Origin: Butyrivibrio sp. MB2005
GTDB lineage: Bacteria > Bacillota > Clostridia > Lachnospirales > Lachnospiraceae
Direction of reading: 5' to 3'
DNA length: 64,000 nt
Assembly: GCF_000424285.1 (NCBI RefSeq)
Contig: NZ_AUJP01000016.1
Location: 62,001-126,000 of the forward strand
The notes beneath the pieces were generated by a model. That model did no database searches. It saw only the letters and a program-made list of their open reading frames with translations, and was not told where the DNA came from. Both the position numbers and the translations under genes were made by a program. Positions within the stretch are counted from its first letter, which is position 1, and the number at the start of each line of letters is the position of its first letter. Of this stretch, positions 26,031-34,415 are shown one piece after another.

Positions 26031-29015
26031 TTGAAAAACCAGAAACTTACAGTTATTTTTAAATGTCTTGGCTGGATATGCCTTATTTTTCTTACATTAA
26101 TGGGATTTAGCATGCATTGGATGCTCGTGACCTGGAGCGATCTCACCTTCGAGGAGGTTCTGTTTCAGCTGTCCGCCATTCAGGGTACAGGAAACGGGAT
26201 GATAACCCAGTATATTGTAAACAACGTTGTGCCTGTTGTTGTCATATTTTCAATAGTTTTCATCTTAAGATTTATAGTTTTCAAAAAAGATACCTGGAAA
26301 AAGAATCTTGTGCGGGCTGTTTCTGTCTTCGGAATCGGTTTGTTTTTATTCTATTTTACTTCCTCTGCTATCAAGCTTGATCTTTTCGCCTACATCAAGG
26401 GCCAGCTGTTTCCCGGCACATTCATTGAGGATAACTACGTTGATCCCCAAAGTGTAAACATTGATTTTCCTGAGAAAAAGCGAAACCTTATATATATTTA
26501 TATGGAATCCGGTGAGACCACCTTCGCAGACAAAGAAAATGGCGGTGCATTTGATGAAAACGTCATTCCCGAGCTCACAGCTCTTGCTCAGGAAAACGAG
26601 GATTTCTCCGGTGCCGACAAGACACTAAATGGCGGCTTATCACTCTATGGAACCACATGGACAATGGGTGGTATTTTTGCTGAATCATCAGGACTGCCTC
26701 TTAAAACAGATGTTGGAAAAAACAAGATGAGTACCATGGAAAGCTTTGCACCTGAACTCATAACAATTGGTGATATTTTAGACGATCATGGTTACAATCA
26801 GGTCTATATGATCGGTTCTCCTGCCATCTTCGGCGGAAGAGATCTGTTTTTCAAGGATCATGGCAATTTCGAAATAAAAGATTATTATTACATGCAGGAT
26901 AATGGCATAATTCCTGAAGATTATTATGTATTTTGGGGCTTTGAAGATAAAAAACTGTTTAGCTTTGCCAAAGACGAACTAACTGAATTATCGAAGAAAG
27001 ATGAACCATTTAATCTTACTCTTCTTACTGTTGATACCCATTTTGAAGATGGTTATGTATGTGATCTTTGCGAAAACAAATTTGATGAGCAGTATTCTAA
27101 CGTATATGCGTGCTCCAGCAAACAGATCACGGAATTTGTCGACTGGGTTAAACAGCAGGATTTCTATGAAAACACAACTATCGTTATAAGTGGTGATCAC
27201 CCCACCATGGATCAGAATTACTGCACTAATGTGGATCCCTCTTATAGTAGAAAAGTTTACACCACATTCATAAATGCCGCTGCTACACCGGAGAAAAACG
27301 AACGCAGAGAATACTCTACATTTGATGCTTTCCCTACAACCATTGCTGCTATTGGTGCAACAATTGAAGGGAACAGACTGGGATTAGGTACAAATCTGTT
27401 TTCATCAGAAGAAACTCTGTTGGAAAAATACGGTGAATCCAGCCTGAATTCATTCCTTAAGCAGCGTTCAGAATTCCTCTCGAAGCTTATGGACACTGAT
27501 ACGGTTGAGTACAAAGATTACACATATCTGCATAATGCTACCGTAGATGTTCAAAAGTCAGATGAAGGGAAGTTTAGTATAACAGTAAGAGATATCCTGG
27601 AAATTGGCGAAGGAATTGACAAGATAGACCTTTGCATAACACCTGACGGTTCAGAAAAAGAAACTGTCTATCCTATGGTATATGATGGTTTTACTACCTA
27701 CGAAGCCTTGGTTGATTCTTTATCCATTCCGGGAAATTATGGACATATCAGAGTTGAAGTAACCGGCCTTTCAGGAGAAAAATACAACGTTTATGAAACA
27801 GACACAGACATATATCTCCTGTCTGAAGACTATATAAGCTATCTTAAAAAGTTAAGGGAATATCTTGACGAGGGCAGAGATATTACAATTCTTACTTCTG
27901 CCATGAAAGATGCCACATTGAATTTCACTGCTCCCATGGGTAAAGCAATGAATGATCTGGGGTTTGAAACAGACTTCTTGAATCTTAATAAGCAGAGCTA
28001 TTATGGCATACTTGATCAGGAATCTGTAACTGAGCATTTAAGTCGCGACTACCTGACCTACACAGGTTCTTTTTCCGATGGAACAACCTATAAAGTTAAT
28101 AGCGGAGGTAAATTCGCGGGAAATACCAGCCATTTGATCATAGGAGACACAGACTACTCCAATCGCACCCCGGGATTTAATTATCTTGTCTATGACAATA
28201 CAAGCAGCAGGATGATCAGCAATGCATCATATGGTACGTATTATCATCCACTTGATGTGGACCTGAAAATGACTTCTTACGACGCTGTTAACAACCTTAT
28301 CACTGTGGAAGCTTCGAATGTAAGAGGCATTAGGAAATGGGAGCAGGACAACAAGTCCGTTATTAAATATTTTGATCCCAAGGATCAAAGCACACTTGAT
28401 TTTTCAGTGCTCGGTCTTAATGATGAAAACAAGACACTGTCTGCTACGTTTGAATATTCAGCCTCTTTGAACGATCAGATACAGCTTCAGCTTAATGTTG
28501 CAGGATCAAGAGGTAAGGTGAGAACCACAGAGAGCATTACGTCTCTGGAATTTTTGCAATACTCTGATGTCAATGAATACCTGTCATATATAGGAAAACG
28601 TGATGATATTGCAATCTTACTTGCTGTAAATACTTTTGGTGCCCTGTACCCTCATGCCGGAAGTTTTGAAGATTTGAAAACTCTTGGACTTGGTTCACAG
28701 GGAGACCTTAATGTAGAAAATCTTAGATGCGGATATGTCGCTGTCATAGATGATGGAAAAATAGTTACCGACAAGCTGCAGAATCAGCAATCAGAAGATT
28801 ATGCAGAAGATTCCGGAACACTGTCCAATGGAACAGAGTATTCAATAAAAAGCACCGGATACGATATCGGATCCGGCACCAGTATCTGTCTTAACGGGAC
28901 TGATTACTCCCTGAACAGGGTTGGTCTTAATGTAGTTATTTATGACCTGAATCGTAATGAGGTCGTAGATACGGCTGTCATTAAATGGGTTGACAGCTAT
29001 ATGGTCAGCAGATAA
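26031..29015 (+). CDS. LtaS-like membrane phosphotransferase/sulfatase with long C-terminal modules
   Basis: This 994-residue alkaline-phosphatase-superfamily enzyme probably moves a phospho-polyol or phospho-ethanolamine unit at the outer membrane face. Three helices lie in about 8-120. The catalytic domain spans about 150-490: IYMESGETTF (metal ligand E159), GLSLYGTTWTMGG (candidate nucleophile T208/T209) and ISGDHPTMD (D389, H390). A GBS_Bsp-like beta domain follows (about 505-595), then about 390 residues that appear to hold repeated ILEI/FAM3-like halves, such as GLNVVIYDLNRNEVVD and RDDIAILLAVNTFGALYP. Translation starts at TTG with AGGAG 10 bases upstream. It is the only plus-strand gene in the glycan half of the window. 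LtaS itself lacks the C-terminal part, so the role may differ from lipoteichoic acid synthesis. Confidence 0.8.
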   Translation: MKNQKLTVIFKCLGWICLIFLTLMGFSMHWMLVTWSDLTFEEVLFQLSAIQGTGNGMITQYIVNNVVPVVVIFSIVFILRFIVFKKDTWKKNLVRAVSVFGIGLFLFYFTSSAIKLDLFAYIKGQLFPGTFIEDNYVDPQSVNIDFPEKKRNLIYIYMESGETTFADKENGGAFDENVIPELTALAQENEDFSGADKTLNGGLSLYGTTWTMGGIFAESSGLPLKTDVGKNKMSTMESFAPELITIGDILDDHGYNQVYMIGSPAIFGGRDLFFKDHGNFEIKDYYYMQDNGIIPEDYYVFWGFEDKKLFSFAKDELTELSKKDEPFNLTLLTVDTHFEDGYVCDLCENKFDEQYSNVYACSSKQITEFVDWVKQQDFYENTTIVISGDHPTMDQNYCTNVDPSYSRKVYTTFINAAATPEKNERREYSTFDAFPTTIAAIGATIEGNRLGLGTNLFSSEETLLEKYGESSLNSFLKQRSEFLSKLMDTDTVEYKDYTYLHNATVDVQKSDEGKFSITVRDILEIGEGIDKIDLCITPDGSEKETVYPMVYDGFTTYEALVDSLSIPGNYGHIRVEVTGLSGEKYNVYETDTDIYLLSEDYISYLKKLREYLDEGRDITILTSAMKDATLNFTAPMGKAMNDLGFETDFLNLNKQSYYGILDQESVTEHLSRDYLTYTGSFSDGTTYKVNSGGKFAGNTSHLIIGDTDYSNRTPGFNYLVYDNTSSRMISNASYGTYYHPLDVDLKMTSYDAVNNLITVEASNVRGIRKWEQDNKSVIKYFDPKDQSTLDFSVLGLNDENKTLSATFEYSASLNDQIQLQLNVAGSRGKVRTTESITSLEFLQYSDVNEYLSYIGKRDDIAILLAVNTFGALYPHAGSFEDLKTLGLGSQGDLNVENLRCGYVAVIDDGKIVTDKLQNQQSEDYAEDSGTLSNGTEYSIKSTGYDIGSGTSICLNGTDYSLNRVGLNVVIYDLNRNEVVDTAVIKWVDSYMVSR

Positions 29016-29046
29016 CAACTCTTCTATGTTCACGGTTTAGATTGAG

Positions 29047-29084
29047 GATGACATCTTGAAATATCTCAGGATGTCATCTTTTTT
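29047..29084 (+). terminator. Intrinsic terminator after the LtaS-like gene
   Basis: The stem GATGACATC / GATGTCATC (29047-29055 and 29070-29078) with a 14-base loop is followed by TTTTTT. The stop codon of the convergent YfhO-like gene (TGA at 29076-29074 on the minus strand) lies in the right arm. Confidence 0.8.
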
Positions 29085-31833
29085 CGCGTTTTATCAGAAA
29101 AGCAAGCACACAGATGGATACTAATGATACAAACCAGCCTATTCCAAAACCTCTTGTATGATATTTCAGTTCCAGAGTATGTGTTCCCGCTTCCATATAT
29201 ACGGATGAAAACATGGTATTAACTCTGTAAATAGGTGCTTTTTTACCATCAATATAGGCTGTCCAGGCTTCTTCATAAGGCATGTTAATAACAAGAAGTT
29301 TATCCTTATCAAGGCTTACATTAGCGTCTATGTGGCTTATAGCATATGCTTCATTATTATCATTGAAATTGACTTGTGCAGAAATACCTTCTGTTCTATC
29401 ACTGACATACTGTGTTATGGCATCCACCGGCTGACACTTTATTGCTATATTCCCTAATCTGTATGTACCGGCATTAACAAATGTTAGTTCAAATCCTTCC
29501 AGAGCTGTTTCAGAATATCCGGCATTAACGACAAAATCCTTTATTCCATTTCTCCATCTGAATGTCTTATCACATATATCCATTTTACGTGATGTGTAGA
29601 CTTCACCACCGGATATTGACCTTACTTGAACAGCTGCTCTCTTGGACTCTAAACGTGACAGATAATATGTAAGAGAATCATCATCTCCCGGAAGAGCATA
29701 GGTCACATCATCTGCACACAGATATGTCTCACAACCACTCTTTCCTTCAAAGGCAATATGTGCAACAGCGTTATCAGCTGTTACCACAAACTCTCCTGTG
29801 TTCTCATCATAAGTCACATTGTCACCTGTGCTTATTTCATAATCAACATTTTCTGAGGTAAATACAACCTCTTTGGCCGAAAGCATTGTAAATAACTCAT
29901 CGGCATCACTACTCTCAGAATCTACGATTGCTGTCTGCATCATCATTTCCTGTTTTTCTAAAACAGTATGTTCATCAGCATCCGCTTTTCTGGATACGTT
30001 GTCATATCCATAGATAAAGGGAAGTGCATTTGGATTTTCAAAAAGCTTCTCATCCAGTTGCACCGATCCGTACGGAACATCTCTGTCCGATTTGGAAATG
30101 AGATATTTAATACCCGTAAGTGAATTTAAAAATGTCCTGCCTTCCAATCCAGAATAGTGGTATGTACTGGGAATAGTTTTTCCAACATACTGTATAAATT
30201 CACAAATGTAAGGATTTGACAGGCTAAAATAAAATTTTGTGGATGAAAGGCCATGGAAAAGTGTGGCATTTTCGTCATAACTACCGCTAATTCTATAAGA
30301 AGGTTCGTTTTGATAATTCTCCCGAATCTGCTTTATAGGGGAATTGATCAGCTCTGAGACTATATCTACATCCTCATTAACATAAGCCTCTGCGATGTTG
30401 TCATACTCCTTCTCAAAAGTATATACACCATGCATTTTTAGCGAGAACAGGGTTAATAGCAGAACAGATATCCCAATGATCATTTTGCACTTATTCTTAT
30501 AACCTGCTTCGTCAGCCCCCTTTTGATATTTCAGGCATATTACACTTGCAATGGTTCTTATCAAAAGCAGTATCAGCATCAGGCTGACACCAAGTATAAT
30601 GTCACTTTTGAATCTGACCGGACTATAACGATACAAGCGCCAGAAAATGGCAGTCATTACAATTGTAAGAACCCACTCCTTCCATATAAGACCCAAAGAT
30701 GGCGTTACAAGGTCCTCCCAGGAATCTACAACAAGAATGCAGATGCAGAAAACAAAAAACCAGTTCCATCTGTTACTGACATAAGACATACCATTCAATA
30801 TATAACCGCAAACCGGAATAGAATATGTCAGAAGGCAAAGAAATATTGCAACCTTATTTGATGTGTATTTTTTCAGGAACAACAAAGCAAGCAATATACA
30901 GGAACCCGCTAAAAATGTTGTTCCGGGAATAGTCCAATACCCTTTAAAATAGCTTGAAATAACACCACCCGGAAGATATCTGTAATATTCCTTACCATAT
31001 ACAGGGATGATCTTGTACTCCATTGATGATCTGGTATCGCCCAGGATCTGAATGATGGTAGGCAAAAGAATCGGAGCCGCTATAGCCACCCCGACAATCC
31101 CATCTCTTAGCATCAAAATAAGAGTAAATATCTTATTTTTACTTGATTTGATAACATGAAAAAGTGCATAAAGAACTACAAATATGACTTCCATGTAAAA
31201 GAAATAAAAATTGGAAAGACATGAAACGGCAACAGATACTATGAAAAGAATATGTTTCTTTTCCCTAATAATCTTATCTATTCCCAAAAGAAGAAGCGGC
31301 AGCCATATCATGGGCACCATGAAATATGGATGCTTTGTTGCAGATCGGAGCACATAAGCACAGAAAACGTACATTACGGATGCAACACCCACTGACAAAA
31401 GACTTGCGTCCTTTTTTCTGTAGAAGCAATACCAGGAAAAAGCTGCTCCTGCGCAAAACAATCTCACAACAATGATAAAGCTGTAAAACTTAGCCATTAA
31501 CGCATCCGGAACCAGGCAGGCAAATATTGTAATCGGATCTCCAATTACGTAATAGCTTAAAGTGGTAATAATACCCCCACCGTAACCTATTCCAAAGTCA
31601 TAAGTAGGTATTTCAAACCTGTGCTCCACAAAAATACTATGGGCCACTGTTCTGAGCCATCTGCCATAATACAGAAGAGCCTTCAAATGCTGATCTGTAG
31701 CATCGCCATCCTTAATAAAGGTCTTATCGTATTTAAAAAATGTATAGTATGCCAGTGCCATGGATGCGCAAAACAAGGCAGTATAAAAAAAACTATAAAG
31801 CGCAATTCTTTTTTTCTTGTCTGCTGCATTCAT
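29074..31833 (-). CDS. YfhO-family membrane glycosyltransferase
   Basis: This is a polytopic GT-C-like protein of about 919 residues. In Bacillus, YfhO decorates lipoteichoic acid with sugar from undecaprenyl-phosphate donors on the outer face. An N-terminal helix (IALYSFFYTALFCASMALAYY) is followed by an outer loop with acidic residues (FIKDGDATDQHLKALLYYGRW), more than ten helices, a large C-terminal extracytoplasmic beta domain and a last helix before KREKR. These are YfhO hallmarks. The ATG at 31833 is chosen because GGAG lies 11 bases upstream; an earlier TTG at 31875 has no usable ribosome site. It is the last gene of the long glycan operon. The sugar and acceptor are unknown. Confidence 0.82.
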   Translation of the reverse strand: MNAADKKKRIALYSFFYTALFCASMALAYYTFFKYDKTFIKDGDATDQHLKALLYYGRWLRTVAHSIFVEHRFEIPTYDFGIGYGGGIITTLSYYVIGDPITIFACLVPDALMAKFYSFIIVVRLFCAGAAFSWYCFYRKKDASLLSVGVASVMYVFCAYVLRSATKHPYFMVPMIWLPLLLLGIDKIIREKKHILFIVSVAVSCLSNFYFFYMEVIFVVLYALFHVIKSSKNKIFTLILMLRDGIVGVAIAAPILLPTIIQILGDTRSSMEYKIIPVYGKEYYRYLPGGVISSYFKGYWTIPGTTFLAGSCILLALLFLKKYTSNKVAIFLCLLTYSIPVCGYILNGMSYVSNRWNWFFVFCICILVVDSWEDLVTPSLGLIWKEWVLTIVMTAIFWRLYRYSPVRFKSDIILGVSLMLILLLIRTIASVICLKYQKGADEAGYKNKCKMIIGISVLLLTLFSLKMHGVYTFEKEYDNIAEAYVNEDVDIVSELINSPIKQIRENYQNEPSYRISGSYDENATLFHGLSSTKFYFSLSNPYICEFIQYVGKTIPSTYHYSGLEGRTFLNSLTGIKYLISKSDRDVPYGSVQLDEKLFENPNALPFIYGYDNVSRKADADEHTVLEKQEMMMQTAIVDSESSDADELFTMLSAKEVVFTSENVDYEISTGDNVTYDENTGEFVVTADNAVAHIAFEGKSGCETYLCADDVTYALPGDDDSLTYYLSRLESKRAAVQVRSISGGEVYTSRKMDICDKTFRWRNGIKDFVVNAGYSETALEGFELTFVNAGTYRLGNIAIKCQPVDAITQYVSDRTEGISAQVNFNDNNEAYAISHIDANVSLDKDKLLVINMPYEEAWTAYIDGKKAPIYRVNTMFSSVYMEAGTHTLELKYHTRGFGIGWFVSLVSICVLAFLIKREKR

Positions 31834-31878
31834 GACTACAAATTCTCCATCCTGTAAGTTGTGATACATCCCCAATAA

Positions 31879-33186
31879 TCACTTAACATGAAATACCTTT
31901 TTAAGGCACTTCTTAAGCTTGGGAGATTCAATCTTTTTCCAAATTTTCCTGGCACCTGTTTCAAAGGCAGAGGAAACCTGTTTCTTCTTCCAAGCCTGCT
32001 TGCTTTTCTCAAGATATGGCTGGGCATCAGCTATGATTGGTCTGTGCTCTCTGCTTTCAACATCTTTAAGTGCATCCAGTATGCACTTTGATGATTCAGC
32101 AATTCGTTTTTCCATAACCTCATTAACCGCATCATAGTTAATAGGAGTCATATTCTGTGCACCAACAAAACTCTTGTCACCAAGCCATCTGTCATCAAGT
32201 CCAAACTGTTCCAGCAAAAGTTCTATCTTGTCACCACCTCGTGCCCCATTGAAGAACTGCTTTTGGAATATTAGTGAAAAACATGTTCCATGGAATGAAT
32301 TGGTGAATACCCACTCAGCATGGTCAATATACCAGAGCCATTCCTCAACGCCGATGTCATATAGGAATTTATGTCCATACTTTGCCTGATAAGCTCTATG
32401 GCTGACTTCTTCTGACAATTCAATAACCATGAGCCCGTTCTCATCTGCAAACTCTATTACCTTCTGCACAAATTCATCATCCATAGTCTGGGCAAGGTAA
32501 ACCAAGACATACTTTTCGGGATGAACTTCAGGTACTATCTCTACACTTCTGTAGAATTCCCTGTCCATAAGGAAAACAGGATCAAGCACATTAGGAGTGT
32601 CAATATCAAGAGTCTCCTTCATGTAATCCTTAAGACTATTCTCTCTTACAAAAATATAATCAAAATCACATGCCGCGTTGATAAAGCGCTCTTCCTGACC
32701 TTCATTATATTTTCTGGCTCCTTTGCTGGCAGCATATGCTATTTTCTTTTTACCTTTCATCGAATCGCAGGCAAGAAGATAGCCCTTGTCCGGACCTCCG
32801 GGAACTGCCTTCCAGATAACATCTGTGGCGCAGATATAGCAATCAAAACCTGCATCCTCCTCATCAAGAAGCGCAGAAGTATAACACTTGTCAGTAGTAA
32901 TATAATGATTATTCACAAATCCGAAGAATTTATCATATCTGATCTCTCTCTCGTAAAACAGATCACGCCATTTTATGAGCTGATTCCTGTCAGGCTTCTC
33001 GTTTTCAACATAAGAAAACAGAGGATGCTTAACATCAAAATCCTTGTAATATCCGGGTTTGTACTCAATAACCTTAGAATCATAACCATTTTTCTTAAGA
33101 AACTGTTGGAAAGCAAAGCTATGAATTATGCATCCAAAATTGAGCGTTGTAGTATGTATGTTTATTGATATGATACCAATCTTCAT
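31879..33186 (-). CDS. Polysaccharide pyruvyl transferase family protein
   Basis: This 435-residue cytoplasmic enzyme of the PssM/CsaB family is expected to add a pyruvate ketal to a sugar, or in related members to act as a transferase on glycan chains. The N-terminal nucleotide-binding-like motif is INIHTTTLNFGCIIHSFAFQ. Later family features are AYAASKGARKYNEGQ, YIFVRENSLKDYMKE and WVFTNSFHGTCFSLIFQK near residue 300, the usual S-FHG acceptor/donor motif. Its start overlaps the upstream iron-sulfur gene by 4 bases (ATGA). The pair of a pyruvyltransferase-like protein with an F420-hydrogenase-beta-like protein recurs in Firmicute exopolysaccharide clusters. Chemistry on this particular glycan is not proved by sequence. 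Confidence 0.82.
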   Translation of the reverse strand: MKIGIISINIHTTTLNFGCIIHSFAFQQFLKKNGYDSKVIEYKPGYYKDFDVKHPLFSYVENEKPDRNQLIKWRDLFYEREIRYDKFFGFVNNHYITTDKCYTSALLDEEDAGFDCYICATDVIWKAVPGGPDKGYLLACDSMKGKKKIAYAASKGARKYNEGQEERFINAACDFDYIFVRENSLKDYMKETLDIDTPNVLDPVFLMDREFYRSVEIVPEVHPEKYVLVYLAQTMDDEFVQKVIEFADENGLMVIELSEEVSHRAYQAKYGHKFLYDIGVEEWLWYIDHAEWVFTNSFHGTCFSLIFQKQFFNGARGGDKIELLLEQFGLDDRWLGDKSFVGAQNMTPINYDAVNEVMEKRIAESSKCILDALKDVESREHRPIIADAQPYLEKSKQAWKKKQVSSAFETGARKIWKKIESPKLKKCLKKVFHVK

Positions 33187-34391
33187 GAAATGGAGTCCTC
33201 TTTTTTCATTTTTCTGTATATGCCTTTAAAGGTTCTGACAATTACCAACGTTCTATATTTACATATAGCCTTGGCTCTGTCAACAAATGCTGGATAAACT
33301 GCCTCATATCCGGCCTTGGTAAAGCCTTTTTTTCTATACAGATCGTAAAATGCTTCTCGACTGGCCATGTCTGAAGGAGCAGGTTTTCCTGCGTTATTAT
33401 TCAGTGTTTCCGGCGCTCCTTCAAGCTTTGCCATATAAAAACTATCTTTCCTTGAATCGAATGCTTTATCAAAAAGCTCTTTGCCATGAGCGTTATTTAC
33501 ATAAACAATAGATGTTCTCTTATGGAATCTTTCCTCAAGGTCTTTGGCAACCTTCCTGTGATTCCAGAAATCTCCCACAGTAAAATCACCCTGTCTCGGA
33601 AACTGTGCGAATTTACATCCATAGCAGCTCTTTCTCATATTGAGTTTATTATGAAAAACTAGTTGGAATAGATCCGTTCTGCCACCGAACCTATATGCAA
33701 TACCATTTTTCAGGAACACACTCATGCATGTTCCCCAACCTTTCCTGCGTCTCATCTCAACCTTATCTATTTTGGAAAGACCATACTCGTGATCCAGATG
33801 CTCCCTTAACTGCACTGCAGAAGGAACACCCTGACAGATCAAATCCATAGTAAATAAATTAGTATCTTCTTTATTTCCCAGATAGCTGTATAATCCTGCT
33901 ATCTGACATGAGCAGCCTGTGTATAACACTTTTCTGCCCTGCTTCAGATCATCTTTGACCTTGCTATAACAATCCGTCTGATTGCTCTGAGCATATTTGG
34001 ATTTCTTCAGCTTATCAAGCTCTTGCAGGTTCTCAACCCTTATGTGTTCAACAAAAAAATCCTCCGTAAATGAAGCTCCATAAACAACTCCGCCCTCACT
34101 GAGCACATACTCAGCTAGCAGAGTAAATGCGCCGCCTGACGAACATTCATATAAAATATCCTGCGACGCTGTAAGTGCAAGCGCATAAGGCTCCCGGTCG
34201 TTACTCAGATCCGGAGCCTTATTTGCTATGCACACTGATTTGCATTTCCCACAGGAGATACAAACATCTTCGTTTATTTTTGGAATAAGAAATCCTTCAT
34301 CATCCAGCTCCATCTCTATGGCATTAACGGGGCATGCATTTTTGCACGCTCCGCAGCCATAACATTGTGTAATATCTTCCAAAATAACCAT
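33183..34391 (-). CDS. Coenzyme F420 hydrogenase/dehydrogenase beta-subunit-like iron-sulfur protein
   Basis: The 402-residue cytoplasmic redox protein has two N-terminal [4Fe-4S] motifs, CYGCGACKNACP (Cys10, 13, 16, 20) and CISCGKCKSVC (Cys44, 47, 50, 54). The FrhB N- and C-terminal domains follow (SSGGAFTLLAEYVL; GCSCQIAGLYSYLG; RKSCYGCKFAQFPRQGDFTVGDFW). Proteins of this family in exopolysaccharide loci lack any link to F420 and may reduce or reversibly modify a sugar or pyruvyl group. The overlapping reading frame with the pyruvyltransferase-like gene indicates a joint step. The presence of a typical FrhB domain does not imply methanogenesis. Confidence 0.85.
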   Translation of the reverse strand: MVILEDITQCYGCGACKNACPVNAIEMELDDEGFLIPKINEDVCISCGKCKSVCIANKAPDLSNDREPYALALTASQDILYECSSGGAFTLLAEYVLSEGGVVYGASFTEDFFVEHIRVENLQELDKLKKSKYAQSNQTDCYSKVKDDLKQGRKVLYTGCSCQIAGLYSYLGNKEDTNLFTMDLICQGVPSAVQLREHLDHEYGLSKIDKVEMRRRKGWGTCMSVFLKNGIAYRFGGRTDLFQLVFHNKLNMRKSCYGCKFAQFPRQGDFTVGDFWNHRKVAKDLEERFHKRTSIVYVNNAHGKELFDKAFDSRKDSFYMAKLEGAPETLNNNAGKPAPSDMASREAFYDLYRKKGFTKAGYEAVYPAFVDRAKAICKYRTLVIVRTFKGIYRKMKKEDSIS

Positions 34392-34415
34392 GTTTATATC
34401 TCCTACTTTAGATTT

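Noticed and set aside
33183..34391. Evidence for a methanogen or F420 metabolism
   Set aside because: FrhB-like proteins are common in Firmicute exopolysaccharide loci and no other F420 gene is present.
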